Below are positions 18,949-28,605 of a DNA stretch of 64,000 nucleotides, in pieces. The DNA is from Massilia sp. IC2-278 (lineage in GTDB: Bacteria > Pseudomonadota > Gammaproteobacteria > Burkholderiales > Burkholderiaceae_D). The notes under the pieces are model-generated. The model was not told the origin of the DNA. It did no database searches and was given only the letters and a program-made list of their open reading frames with translations. Each line of letters opens with the position of its first letter. Position 1 is the stretch's first letter. The position numbers were made by a program, and so were the translations under genes. The DNA is taken from assembly GCF_020708045.1 (NCBI RefSeq), contig NZ_JAJFES010000002.1, positions 496,001-560,000 on the forward strand, in the 5' to 3' direction.

Positions 18949-20856
18949 TCAGTCTTTCATCAACTCCGCGATCATCTTCACCGGCGCATTGCCATAGCTG
19001 AGGAACTGGTCGTGGAACTGCTTCTGGTTGAAGCGGTCGCCCAGTGCCTGCTTGCGCTGCTCGCGCAGTTCCATGATCTCGCTGTAGCCGCTGTAGTAAC
19101 TGGTCAGCTGTACCGACGACAGCTGCACGCGGCGCCACTTCTCGGTTGCTTCCTGGCGCGTCTGGAAGGCCTGGTTCACCAGCAGGTCCATCGCCGCTTC
19201 CTGGCGCATGCCGAGCACGTGCACCGAGTAGTCGAGGATGGTGTTGGTCACGCTGCGCAGGTTCCACTTCGAGTACATCAGCCACATTTCCGGCGCGTTG
19301 CCGCCGTAGCCGGATTCGAGCATCATGCGCTCGCCGTACACGGCCCAGCCTTCGACCATGGCGCCGTTCCCGAATAGGGACTTCACCAGCGACGGCGAAC
19401 GGTTCGCATGCACCAGCTGGGCGTAGTGACCGGGAATGGCTTCGTGGATGTTCAGGATCTGCAGGATCCACTCGTTGTACTCGCGCAGGCTGCTCTCGGC
19501 CTGCTCGGCCGACAGGCCGTCCAGCGGCGTCACGTTGTAGTAGGTGCGGTCCTTCGGACGGTATGGGCCCGGCGCGTCGATGCTGGCGCCGGCCACGCCG
19601 CGCTGGTACATCGGCGTTTCGCGCACTTCCAGCGGCTTGTTCGGGTCGAGGGTCAGCAGGTCGTGCTTGATCACCCAGTCCTGCAGTTCCGGAATCTGGC
19701 GCCGGATCTCGGGCAGGAAGTTTTCGCGCGCGACGTGGCGTGCTGAGAGCTTGTCGATCAGCAGGCCGATCTTCTTGAAGCGGTCATTCGGTTTGCTCAC
19801 ACCGGCCATGTAGCGCGGCCAGAGTTCATCCGAGATCGTGTCCATGCGCGCTAGCAGTTCCTCGCGCGTGCGCAGGGCCTTGCGGAAGGTCTGCTCGGCG
19901 CTGCTGGCCGACTGGATCTCGAGCGCGAACTTCTGTTCGTACAGCGCCTTGCCCAGCCTGAACGGACGCGCCTGTCCGCTTTGCGCCAGGGTCTTGTCCA
20001 GCTTTTCCAGGTAATCCACGTAGCCCAGCACCGCAGTGCCGGCATTCGCGATGCGCTGCGCGAAGATCGCCTTTTCCTGGGCGTTCAGGATCGATTCCTG
20101 GGCCGCCTGGCCAAGGTCGGCCAGCACGGCCAGGGTGCCCGGCGCCTGGGCGATCGCCAGCTGGGTGTGCTCGCGCGTCGGGTTCTTGATCGTCGCCTGC
20201 GCCGCCTGGTAGTAGGCCGGCACGTCGGCCAGGCGCTTCAGGATGGTGCGCAGGCGCTGCGGTTTCGCCGCGTAGTCGGTGTTCAGGATCAGGTCGAGCG
20301 GCTGGGCCACGTTGTACAGCGACGGGTTCCATTCGAACTCGCGCAGCGTGGTCAGGCGCCAGCGGTCGGTCTCGAGCTTGTTGATCAGGAGGGCGACGTC
20401 GGTGCGCTGGCGCGGCGACATCTGGCGCTGGTCGAGCTTGCGGAATTTTTCCAGCCACTCGCCGGCAAAGGCGAGTTTTTTCGCGCGCGTGGCGTCGTCG
20501 GGAATGGTGAGATTCGCGGCGGCGTCGAACTTGCCGACCGAGATGCCTCCTTCGGGATCGACGCGCCAGAGCGCGGTCAGGTACTGCATGCTGTAAGAAT
20601 CGGCGCGGCGGTCGAGGCGTTTTTCGGAGCCGGTCGATTTGGCTGCTGCGACCGAAGCACCGGTTGCCGCCGCAGCGGCTGCGACGGCCTTGCCTTTCGA
20701 TTTGCCCTTGGCGGCGGGCGCTTTGGCCTTGGAAGACGCTTTGGATTTGACTACTTTCGTCGCCTTCGGCTTGGCGCTCTTGGTCTGCTTGGCGCTGGCG
20801 GGCGCCAGCGCGAGGCTGGCGAGCATGACCGCCAGCGCGAGTTTCGTTTTCATCAT
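18949..20856 (-). CDS. DUF885 peptidase-like protein
   Basis: 635-residue exported protein. A signal peptide (MMKTKLALAVMLASLALAPASA) is followed by about 60 residues of Lys/Ala/Ser-rich linker, probably disordered. The main domain belongs to DUF885, a family of predicted zinc-dependent carboxypeptidase-like proteins. The signature NIHEAIPGHYAQLVHANR (around residue 474), VEGWAVYGERMMLESGYGG and VHVLGMRQEAAMDLL provide the likely metal ligands. ATGs at 20856 and 20853 are both possible. The substrate is unknown. Confidence 0.85.
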   Translation of the reverse strand: MMKTKLALAVMLASLALAPASAKQTKSAKPKATKVVKSKASSKAKAPAAKGKSKGKAVAAAAAATGASVAAAKSTGSEKRLDRRADSYSMQYLTALWRVDPEGGISVGKFDAAANLTIPDDATRAKKLAFAGEWLEKFRKLDQRQMSPRQRTDVALLINKLETDRWRLTTLREFEWNPSLYNVAQPLDLILNTDYAAKPQRLRTILKRLADVPAYYQAAQATIKNPTREHTQLAIAQAPGTLAVLADLGQAAQESILNAQEKAIFAQRIANAGTAVLGYVDYLEKLDKTLAQSGQARPFRLGKALYEQKFALEIQSASSAEQTFRKALRTREELLARMDTISDELWPRYMAGVSKPNDRFKKIGLLIDKLSARHVARENFLPEIRRQIPELQDWVIKHDLLTLDPNKPLEVRETPMYQRGVAGASIDAPGPYRPKDRTYYNVTPLDGLSAEQAESSLREYNEWILQILNIHEAIPGHYAQLVHANRSPSLVKSLFGNGAMVEGWAVYGERMMLESGYGGNAPEMWLMYSKWNLRSVTNTILDYSVHVLGMRQEAAMDLLVNQAFQTRQEATEKWRRVQLSSVQLTSYYSGYSEIMELREQRKQALGDRFNQKQFHDQFLSYGNAPVKMIAELMKD

Positions 20857-21048
20857 CTTGATCGGCCCTGTGGAGTATGAATCGGGGCGCCGGGCGCAAC
20901 GAGAACGCAGGCCAGCGCGCCAGCGTAGCACCATTCAGGCTGCTTGCGGGTGCTTGAAACAATACGTCACGTTTTGCGCCAGCCTGCGCCGGCTCCTTTT
21001 TCGCATGCGGCTGCGCTTGCAAAAGCGGCAATGATCACATGGATGGGC

Positions 21049-24000
21049 TCAGCGCGCCAGTCCCTGCTGCAGCATCGCCAGCATCTCGCTCGGCGACATG
21101 CGCGCCGCCATGTCGCCGCCTTCGAGCAGGCTGTCGGCCAGGTCGCGCTTGTGGCCGTGCAGTTCGACGATGCCTTCCTCGATGGTGTGGCGCGCCACCA
21201 GGCGGTAGATGGTCACCGGCCGCTGCTGCCCCATGCGGTGCGCGCGGTCCGAGGCCTGGTCTTCCACCGCCGGGTTCCACCAAGGGTCCATGTGGATCAC
21301 GTAGTCGGCCGCCGTCAGGTTGATGCCGACGCCGCCCGCCTTCAGGCTGATGAGGAACAGGTCTCCTTCGCCGGCCTGGAAGGCGTCGACGCGTTTTTTC
21401 CGCTCCTGCATGGGCGTGGAACCGTCCAGGTACTGGTAGGCGATGCCGCGTTCGTCGAGCAGCTTGCGGATCAGGGTCAGGTGGTCGACGAACTGGCTGA
21501 ACACCAGCACCTTGTGGCGGTTCTCCAGCAGGTCGTCGATCAGGTGCGCAAAGGTATTCAGTTTGCTGCTGGCGATGCCCAGTCCCGGGGCGACGAGCTC
21601 CGGATTGCAGACCGCGCGGCGCAGCCGCATCATCTCGGCCAGGATGGCGATCGACTTCTGGCTTTCCGGCGCTTCGAGTGCCGACAATTTGTCCAGCGCT
21701 TCGCGCCGCAGCGACTCGTAGAACGCGGTTTCTTCCGCGGTCAGCTCGACCGGGATCACGATCTCGGTGCGCGGCGGCAGTTCGGTCAGCACCTGGCTCT
21801 TGGTGCGGCGCAGGATGAAGGGCTGCGTCAGGCGCCGCAAACGCGTGCGTGCGCCAGCCTCGGCGCGCTTGTCCTGGGCCTTTTCGATGGGGCCGGCAAA
21901 GCGCAGCTGGAACTGGTCGGCGGTGCCGAGCAGGCCCGGGTTGATGAACCGGAACAGGTTCCAGAGTTCGCCCAGGTGGTTTTCCAGCGGCGTGCCGGTG
22001 GCGATCATGCGGAAGTCGCCGCGTAGCGCCATCACCGCTTGTGAGCGGCGCGTGGCCGCGTTCTTGAAGGCCTGCGCTTCGTCGAGCACGATGGTGTGCC
22101 AGGTCTTCTTGGCGAACAGCGGCGCTTCCAGCTGCAGCAGGCCGTAGCTGGCGACGATCACGTCGAAGGGGCCGGCGCTTTCCAGCATCCCGGCGCGCTC
22201 GCCGGTGCCGAACAGCTTGATGTTCAGCGTCGGCGCAAAGCGCGCCGCTTCCGCGATCCAGTTGGTGCAGACCGAGGTCGGCGCCACCACCAGGGTCGGG
22301 CCGTTCGGTGCGCGCAGCAGGATCAGGGCCAGCGCCTGCAGGGTCTTGCCGAGGCCCATGTCGTCGGCCAGGCAGGCGCCCACGCCCCAGTGGGCCAGGC
22401 GCGCCAGCCACTCGAAACCTTCGCGCTGGTAGTCGCGCAGCTCGGCCTGCAGGGTGGACGGTAGCTGCGGCTCATAGGCGGCGTTGTCCGCCATTTTCTT
22501 CAGGTGGGTACGCCAGGCCTTGTCGAATTCCACGTTGCCGGCGTCAAGCGCCAGTTCTTCCAGCGCGAAGCTGGCCAGCGGGTGCACGCGCAGCGCGTCC
22601 CCGTTGGCATCGGTGTAGGCGGCGAGGTCGGTGAGCCTGCGGTGCAGTTCGTTGGTCAGCGCCAGGAACTGGTTGTCGCCCAGCGCGATGAAACGGCCTT
22701 CGCTGCCGCGCATCTTTTCCAGCAGCGACACCAGGTCCATCACCCGGTTTTCGTCGACCACGACTTCGCCATTCGCGGCAAACCAGTCCTTGTCGCGCTT
22801 GATGTTCAGGCGCACGGATTTCGACGACACCTTTTTGCTGACGCGGAAAGGCTCGCCTTCGGGCCAGGCGATGACCACGCGCGCCGGGTCCAGCTCCTGC
22901 AGCTCGCTTACCAGCTCCAGGCTGGCGAAAGGCTGGCCGAGCAGCCATTCGCCGTGCTCTTCTTCCGCGCTTTCGAGTGCGCGGCATTCAAGCAGCAGCT
23001 GGCGCTGGCTTTCGCGCTCAAGGTTCAGGTCGCGTTTCGCTTCGGTGCGCACGCCATTCACATCGGCGATCACGCGCTCGGCGCCGCTGCCCGGCGCGTA
23101 ATAGGCGCCGCTGTCCGGCAACGGCCGCACCAGGATGCGGATGCGCAGGCCCTGGCCATAGGGCAGCAGGTGCACGTGCAGGCGCGGGTCGGCGGCGATG
23201 CGTTCGATATCCGCGGAGCTGGCGCCGATGTCCGACTGCACCGTGACGATCGAGGAAATCGCGCCGATCGCCTGCAGCACGCGCACTTCGGCTTCCAGGG
23301 GCACGACCAGCGACTCGCCGACGATCGCGCCGATGCGGCGGTGCTCGTCGCGCACGCGCACCACGCGCAGGCGGGTCGGCGACTCGCGCGTGACCACCAC
23401 GTCGCCGGCACCGCGGTGCAGGGGCGGGCGCAGCGAGATCGTCACGTTGTCGCGGTCGGCTTTGACCAGCAGCTCGGGTTCGCCCGGCAGCAGTTCCACG
23501 CGCGTGCCCGGAGAGTCCATCCAGAACAGCAGCGGGTGGCCGATCAGCGCGGCCACGGCCTTGTCGAGGTCGAAGTCGTAGCGCAGGTTGCTGCTGTATT
23601 GCTGGCGCTGGGCGCCGATGCTGGCGACCACCTGCAGGTCTTGCGCCGTGACGAAGTCGAGCGCGGCGGCTTCTTCGAGCAGGCGCTTCAGGCCCACCGG
23701 GCGGCCGCGGCTCCAGGCGCCCTGCGCATCGCGCTTCTGCTCGCGCGGCTCGACTTCCTGCACGCCGTACTGGGCGTCGTAGCGCAGCAGCCAGACCAGG
23801 CGCGATTCCTTCACCACTTCCACGTTCACGGCCGGCTGCAGGTTGATGAGGGCGTTCAGCTGGCGCTCCCAGGCCTGCTCGCGCTCGAACCAGAGCGTCA
23901 TGTCGGTGAGCCGGTGCTGCCGGCGCAGGGCGATGGCGCGCTGCTCGTGCGCGATGCTGCCCATCTGCCCGAGCACACCGGCCAGCTGTGCGCTGACCAG

Positions 24001-25185
24001 GTCGAAGCCGGCCGCTTCCGACAGCGCCAGGCTTTCTTCCAGCAGCTCGCTGCGGTTGGCGAGCTGCGGCATGCCCAGCCACCAGTGCATGAGCGCGCGG
24101 AACATCACCGGCTGCAACGCGGTTTCCCAGTTCCGCGACGGCAGCACGTTGGCATCGACCGTGCCGCCGCGGATCTGGCGCAGCATGCTCAGTTGCTGGT
24201 AGACGGCGGTATCGTGGCTCTGCACGGCGCGCGTGGCGCTGTCGAGATAACTGTCGAGGGCTTTATGCAGCCTGGCGTCGTCGCGGCGCAGCATGGCCGT
24301 CACGTACAGGTGGCCGCCGATGCCGGGGAAGACCGCCTTGCGCCTGCCGGTTTCGCGGCGCAGCAGCTTGAGGGCGGCGTCGAAGCCGGCCAGGGCCTCA
24401 TCGAGCCCATCGCGCAGCAGCAGGATCACGCTGCGGTAGAACAGGGCGGTGGAGTCGTCCAGCTCCGCCAGCAGCGCGCCGGCGTCGTCCAGGCGGCCGC
24501 ACAGGATCAGGTGCTCGGCCAGCGCCACGCGCAGGCCCATCGAGGCCCAGCCCTGGGCCACGTAACGTTCGGTATAGGCGCGGATGTCCGCCGCTACCTC
24601 CAGTTCGCGCTGGGCATGGTGGATCAGTACCGCCAGCACGCCTTCGAGCACGCGTGGATTGATGTGGTCGAGCAGCTCCGGCTCGAAGGGGCGTGCGCAG
24701 ATATCGACGAAGGGCGGCGAGTACGCCGCTTCGTGGCAGGCCAGGCAGGCAGCCAGCAGCGGCGAGATCAGCGCGCTTTCCTTGCCGGTGACGAGCGCCA
24801 CGCGCAGCAGGGCCAGGCCCTGGCGGTAGCTGCGCAGCACCGGGCGGCCCTGCCAGTCCATCCGCACCGGCATGTCGTGCAGGTAGGCGGCGGCCAGGTC
24901 TTCGATCTCGTCGTTGTCGATCACCGCCTTCAGGGCCGGCCACGAGGCCTCGGGCGCGATGACGAAGCCGCGGCCCGTGACTTCCTGGATCAGGCCATGC
25001 TCGCTCAGCTGGTTCAGGTCGGCGTTCGAGGCGCTTTCGGTAAAGCTGCCCTGGTACATCAGCTTCAGGCAGTCGAAGATGCGCTTGCGCCCCATCGGCT
25101 CGCCCGCCAGCGCGAGCAGGCCGAGCGGGCGTTTGAATTCATCTGCGAGTCCGGGAATGGCCTGGCGTAGGTTGTTCGGCGTCAT
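21049..25185 (-). CDS. Large SNF2-family helicase-like ATPase
   Basis: 1378 residues. The C-terminal third is a SNF2 motor. Walker A, DDMGLGKTLQAL, is near residue 940, and the DEAQ box, LDEAQAFKN, is near 1035. Helicase C-domain motifs FSQFVDHL, YLDGSTPMQER, KAGGVGINLTAADYVIHMDP and DRAHRMGQQRPV cover about 1220-1340. The first 900 residues contain no catalytic motif I recognise; the early part may hold helical repeats. Such proteins use ATP to translocate on DNA and remodel protein-DNA complexes. The start overlaps the S9 peptidase stop by 4 bases, so the two form an operon. Confidence 0.9.
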   Translation of the reverse strand: MTPNNLRQAIPGLADEFKRPLGLLALAGEPMGRKRIFDCLKLMYQGSFTESASNADLNQLSEHGLIQEVTGRGFVIAPEASWPALKAVIDNDEIEDLAAAYLHDMPVRMDWQGRPVLRSYRQGLALLRVALVTGKESALISPLLAACLACHEAAYSPPFVDICARPFEPELLDHINPRVLEGVLAVLIHHAQRELEVAADIRAYTERYVAQGWASMGLRVALAEHLILCGRLDDAGALLAELDDSTALFYRSVILLLRDGLDEALAGFDAALKLLRRETGRRKAVFPGIGGHLYVTAMLRRDDARLHKALDSYLDSATRAVQSHDTAVYQQLSMLRQIRGGTVDANVLPSRNWETALQPVMFRALMHWWLGMPQLANRSELLEESLALSEAAGFDLVSAQLAGVLGQMGSIAHEQRAIALRRQHRLTDMTLWFEREQAWERQLNALINLQPAVNVEVVKESRLVWLLRYDAQYGVQEVEPREQKRDAQGAWSRGRPVGLKRLLEEAAALDFVTAQDLQVVASIGAQRQQYSSNLRYDFDLDKAVAALIGHPLLFWMDSPGTRVELLPGEPELLVKADRDNVTISLRPPLHRGAGDVVVTRESPTRLRVVRVRDEHRRIGAIVGESLVVPLEAEVRVLQAIGAISSIVTVQSDIGASSADIERIAADPRLHVHLLPYGQGLRIRILVRPLPDSGAYYAPGSGAERVIADVNGVRTEAKRDLNLERESQRQLLLECRALESAEEEHGEWLLGQPFASLELVSELQELDPARVVIAWPEGEPFRVSKKVSSKSVRLNIKRDKDWFAANGEVVVDENRVMDLVSLLEKMRGSEGRFIALGDNQFLALTNELHRRLTDLAAYTDANGDALRVHPLASFALEELALDAGNVEFDKAWRTHLKKMADNAAYEPQLPSTLQAELRDYQREGFEWLARLAHWGVGACLADDMGLGKTLQALALILLRAPNGPTLVVAPTSVCTNWIAEAARFAPTLNIKLFGTGERAGMLESAGPFDVIVASYGLLQLEAPLFAKKTWHTIVLDEAQAFKNAATRRSQAVMALRGDFRMIATGTPLENHLGELWNLFRFINPGLLGTADQFQLRFAGPIEKAQDKRAEAGARTRLRRLTQPFILRRTKSQVLTELPPRTEIVIPVELTAEETAFYESLRREALDKLSALEAPESQKSIAILAEMMRLRRAVCNPELVAPGLGIASSKLNTFAHLIDDLLENRHKVLVFSQFVDHLTLIRKLLDERGIAYQYLDGSTPMQERKKRVDAFQAGEGDLFLISLKAGGVGINLTAADYVIHMDPWWNPAVEDQASDRAHRMGQQRPVTIYRLVARHTIEEGIVELHGHKRDLADSLLEGGDMAARMSPSEMLAMLQQGLAR

Positions 25186-27119
25186 GCAGCCAGGTTCTCG
25201 ATCTCGACTTCAGGCAGCCCGCCTGGGACCGGGATGCCGAACACGCGCAAGTAGAACACCAGCTCCGCTTCCAGCGTTTTCACGACGCTGTCGGCCTTGC
25301 GGAAGCCGTGGCCTTCGCCTTCGAGCGTGATGTAGGCCACCGGCACGCGGCTGGCGCGCAGCGCCTCCACCATCGACTCCGACTGCTGGGGCGGCACCAC
25401 CTTGTCGTCCAGGCCCTGGAAGAAGATCATCGGGCGCTTGAGCGAGGCCGTGTGGTGGATCGGCGAGCGCTGGCGGTAGACGGCGTCGGCCTGCGCCTTG
25501 GGTGCGATCAGGTATTCGTTGTAGTGCGACTCGAACTTGTGCGAGTCGGCGTCCAGGCCGGCCAGGTCGGACACGCCATAGTAGCTGGCGCCGGCCTTGA
25601 AGACGTCGTGGAAGGCCAGGGCCGACAAGGTCGTCAGGCCGCCGGCGCTGCTGCCGCGGATCAGCAGGCGCTCGGGGTCGGCCAGGCCTTGTTCGGCCAG
25701 GTGGCGCGCGCCGGCCACGCAGTCCTCGACGTCGATCACGCCCCACTGACCCTTGAGCAGGTCGCGGTAGCTGCGCCCGAAGCCGCTGCTGCCGCCGTAG
25801 TTCACGTCGAGCACGGCGAAGCCGCGGCTGGTCCAGAATTGTGTCGCCAGTTTCAGGGTGCTGGTGGCCATGCCGGTCGGGCCGCCGTGGCCGATCACGA
25901 TCAAGGGCGGCAGCTCGCCGTTCTGCGGTGCGTAGTCCTTGTTGGTCGGCGCGTAATGGAAGGCATAGGCGCTGCGGCCGTTCGCGCTCGGATAGCGGAT
26001 GCTGCGCGGGACGGACAAATAGCCGGTGTCGGGCAGGGCGTCGATCGAGCGCGCCAGCACTTCGCGTGCGCCGGTGGCAGGGTCGATCAGGGCCAGTTCC
26101 AGGGCGATGGTCGGTGAGCCGGCCAGCACGGCCACCGCCTGCGGCGTCACGCGCAGTTCGCGGATTTCCTGGTAGGGCGTGTCGATGGGCGTGAGTGTGC
26201 AGCCGCGCGTCGACAGGCTGGCCAGGCGGCTGACGCCGTCCTCGATATAGGTGCAGACGATTTCGTCTTCCGAGCGGAAGCCGTACATCGAGCCGCCGAA
26301 GCTCCAGTGCGGGCCGCCGAATTCGGCTTCGCGCGGGCACAGCGCGTGCACCACGCCGTGCTCGAAGCGGTACAGGTTCCACCAGCCGCTGCGGTCGGAC
26401 ACGAAATGCAGCAGGCCTTCGGGCGACCACTCGGGCTGGCAGATCGACTCGTCCATGCCGCCTGCCACCAGGCGGCCGTCGACCAGCTTGCCGTCTTCCC
26501 CGACATCGGCCACCCACAGCTCGGTGCCTTGCCAGGGCATGCGCGGGTGGTCCCAGCACAGCCAGGCCAGCTGCTTGCCATCGGGGGACAGGCGCGGGGC
26601 GGCATAAAAGTCGTTGCCGTCGACGAGGATGGTCTCTGTTCCGTCGAAGCCGACCGCGCACACCGTGTTGACCGGGTAGGCTTCGCCGGCCAGGTGGTCT
26701 TCGCGCACGGCGACCAGGCGATTGCGCGCGCGGTCCGGCACGAAGTCGGCGTAGCGCACGGCGTCTTCCTTCGTCATCAGGACCGGCTCGCCACCGTCTT
26801 CCACGCGGTACAGCTTGTTGTCGGCGTGGTGCGAGAACCAGACCGTGCCTCCGTCGGCCGCATACGCGCCGCCGCCGTACTCGTGCACGCGGGTGCGCAC
26901 GTTGAACGGGGCCGGGGTCAGCTCGGTTACGTCGTGCGCGCGCCGGCGCAGCAGGGTGGTGCGGCCGGCTTCGCTGGCGCGGCCGGCCAGCCACAGCACG
27001 TCCTGGCCGTCGAGCGCGAGCTGGGACAGCGGCATGGCGCCGGCGGCGACCACGGCGGCGCTGATCGGGGAAGTCCAGGTGCCGCAGGGCGCGGCCTGTG
27101 GGCGGGTCGAGTCGGTCAT
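25182..27119 (-). CDS. S9-family prolyl oligopeptidase-like peptidase
   Basis: 645 residues. The N-terminal part is probably a beta-propeller with repeated strand motifs such as LSPDGKQLAWLCWDHPRMPW. The C-terminal alpha/beta-hydrolase domain has the nucleophile in RGSSAGGLT (Ser near 488), Asp in GLDDKVVPP (near 570) and His in GEGHGF (near 602). No signal peptide is seen, so it is cytoplasmic. The start at 27119 is chosen because homology begins near there; the longer frame runs into a repeat pair at 27171-27275. Confidence 0.9.
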   Translation of the reverse strand: MTDSTRPQAAPCGTWTSPISAAVVAAGAMPLSQLALDGQDVLWLAGRASEAGRTTLLRRRAHDVTELTPAPFNVRTRVHEYGGGAYAADGGTVWFSHHADNKLYRVEDGGEPVLMTKEDAVRYADFVPDRARNRLVAVREDHLAGEAYPVNTVCAVGFDGTETILVDGNDFYAAPRLSPDGKQLAWLCWDHPRMPWQGTELWVADVGEDGKLVDGRLVAGGMDESICQPEWSPEGLLHFVSDRSGWWNLYRFEHGVVHALCPREAEFGGPHWSFGGSMYGFRSEDEIVCTYIEDGVSRLASLSTRGCTLTPIDTPYQEIRELRVTPQAVAVLAGSPTIALELALIDPATGAREVLARSIDALPDTGYLSVPRSIRYPSANGRSAYAFHYAPTNKDYAPQNGELPPLIVIGHGGPTGMATSTLKLATQFWTSRGFAVLDVNYGGSSGFGRSYRDLLKGQWGVIDVEDCVAGARHLAEQGLADPERLLIRGSSAGGLTTLSALAFHDVFKAGASYYGVSDLAGLDADSHKFESHYNEYLIAPKAQADAVYRQRSPIHHTASLKRPMIFFQGLDDKVVPPQQSESMVEALRASRVPVAYITLEGEGHGFRKADSVVKTLEAELVFYLRVFGIPVPGGLPEVEIENLAA

Positions 27120-27170
27120 GGCGGTTAGCTCAGGAAGATGAACCAGCATTATAAGAGTTAGCCTGGTTTT

Positions 27171-27198
27171 CGTAGGGTGGACACCTGTGTCCACGCGG
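27171..27198 (+). repeat. REP hairpin copy R3 (inverted partner R4)
   Basis: GTAG foot with a changed stem, GTGGACAC/GTGTCCAC. It forms a perfect 28-bp inverted repeat with 27248-27275 across 49 bp. It lies in the 352-bp gap between the S9 peptidase start and hemE. Confidence 0.92.
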
Positions 27199-27247
27199 AT
27201 TCGGCTGTCGCGACTCGCGATATCGTTTCGATCGTTCAGTCGATGTA

Positions 27248-27275
27248 CCGCGTGGACACAGGTGTCCACCCTACG
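27248..27275 (-). repeat. REP hairpin copy R4 (inverted partner R3)
   Basis: Exact reverse complement of 27171-27198. Both arms of the stem carry the same A/T substitution relative to the common GGGCAC stem. Confidence 0.92.
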
Positions 27276-27321
27276 AAACCTCGGTGCGCACCTGCCGAGC
27301 TACCCAGCCGGATGCCAAGTC

Positions 27322-27348
27322 CGTAGGGTGGGTACTTGTACCCACCGG
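27322..27348 (+). repeat. REP hairpin copy R5 (inverted partner R6)
   Basis: GTAG foot with stem GTGGGTAC/GTACCCAC. It forms a pair with 27373-27397. The pair is flanked by a 15-bp direct repeat, CAGCCGGATGCCAAG, at 27305-27319 and 27404-27418. Confidence 0.9.
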
Positions 27349-27372
27349 TTTCACAACACATCACGCGCACAT

Positions 27373-27397
27373 GGTGGGTACGAGTACCCACCCTACG
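27373..27397 (-). repeat. REP hairpin copy R6 (inverted partner R5)
   Basis: Stem GTGGGTAC/GTACCCAC then CCTACG. It ends 75 bp before the hemE start, so it lies within or next to the hemE promoter region. Confidence 0.9.
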
Positions 27398-27471
27398 AAA
27401 CCGCAGCCGGATGCCAAGACCCCCTCAAGAATGCGATAATAACCCTCTTCCCGACGCCTTTATTGTCAGCC

Positions 27472-28554
27472 ATGCCACAATTTGCCCCGCTCAAGAACGA
27501 TACTTTCCTGCGCGCGCTGCTGCGCCAGCCGACCGAGTACACGCCTGTCTGGCTGATGCGCCAGGCGGGGCGCTACTTGCCGGAATACCGCGCCACCCGC
27601 GCGCGTGCCGGATCGTTCCTGGGCCTGGCAAAGAACCCGGACTACGCCACCGAAGTCACGCTGCAGCCGATCGACCGCTATCCGCTCGACGCCTCGATCC
27701 TGTTCTCGGACATCCTGACCGTCCCCGATGCGATGGGCCTGGGCCTGTACTTCGCCGACGGCGAAGGCCCGAAGTTCGAGCGTCCGCTGCGCACCGAGGC
27801 CGACGTGCTGGCGCTGCGTGTGCCGGAGATGGACTCGCTCGACTACGTGTTCAAGGCCGTCACCTCGATCCGCCTGGCGCTCGACGGCCGCGTGCCGCTG
27901 ATCGGCTTCTCGGGCAGCCCGTGGACGCTGGCCTGCTACATGGTCGAAGGCCAGGGCTCGCGCGAATTCCACACCATCAAAAAGATGCTGTACGCGCGCC
28001 CGGACCTGATGCACCGCATCCTGGAGATCAACGCCACCGCTGTGGCGCAGTACCTGAACGCCCAGATCGACGCCGGCGCCCAGGCCGTGATGATCTTCGA
28101 TTCCTGGGGCGGTGCGCTGGCCGACGGCGCCTACCAGGAGTTCTCGCTGAAGTACATGCAGCAGGTCCTCAGCCAGCTGCAGCGCGAAAAAGATGGCGTG
28201 CGCATTCCGGCAATCGTCTTTACCAAGGGCGGCGGCATCTGGCTCGACGAAATGGCGGACATCGGCGCCGATGCGCTGGGCCTGGACTGGACCGTGAACC
28301 TGGGCCGCGCCCGCGCCCTGGTCGGCGACCGCGTGGCCCTGCAGGGCAACCTCGACCCGGCCATCTTGTTCGCCGAGCCGGACCAGATCCGCGCCGAGGT
28401 GGAACGCTCGCTCACCGCCTACGGCGCACCGTCGGCCGGTTCGGGCCACGTGTTCAACCTTGGCCACGGCATTTCGCAGTTCACGCCGCCGGAATCGGTG
28501 AGCGCCATGGTGGAAGCTGTGCACAGCTTCAGCCGCCGCCAGCGCGCTGGCTGA
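27472..28554 (+). CDS. hemE: Uroporphyrinogen decarboxylase
   Basis: Cytoplasmic enzyme that removes four carboxyl groups from uroporphyrinogen III to give coproporphyrinogen III in heme synthesis. It has 360 residues. The signature [16 protein letters not shown] is complete, with [30 protein letters not shown] and LGHGI also visible. The start at 27472 gives the canonical N-terminus ([14 protein letters not shown]). The open frame upstream is non-coding and passes through the repeat pairs. Confidence 0.97.
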   Translation: MPQFAPLKNDTFLRALLRQPTEYTPVWLMRQAGRYLPEYRATRARAGSFLGLAKNPDYATEVTLQPIDRYPLDASILFSDILTVPDAMGLGLYFADGEGPKFERPLRTEADVLALRVPEMDSLDYVFKAVTSIRLALDGRVPLIGFSGSPWTLACYMVEGQGSREFHTIKKMLYARPDLMHRILEINATAVAQYLNAQIDAGAQAVMIFDSWGGALADGAYQEFSLKYMQQVLSQLQREKDGVRIPAIVFTKGGGIWLDEMADIGADALGLDWTVNLGRARALVGDRVALQGNLDPAILFAEPDQIRAEVERSLTAYGAPSAGSGHVFNLGHGISQFTPPESVSAMVEAVHSFSRRQRAG

Positions 28555-28564
28555 TTTGCCAGGC

Positions 28565-28589
28565 AGGGTGGACAAAATGTCCACCGCGG
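28565..28589 (+). repeat. REP hairpin copy R7 (single)
   Basis: Divergent single copy with stem GTGGACA/TGTCCAC and loop AAA, 10 bp after the hemE stop. The foot is degraded to CAGG. Its hairpin position could stabilise or end the hemE transcript. Confidence 0.8.
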
Positions 28590-28605
28590 CGCAGCAAAAT
28601 CACAC

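Noticed and set aside
22504..25170. 888-residue open frame opposite the SNF2 gene
   Set aside because: Shadow of a GC-rich gene: the composition is Gln/His/Arg/Ala-rich with no motif, while the minus-strand frame has clear ATPase motifs.
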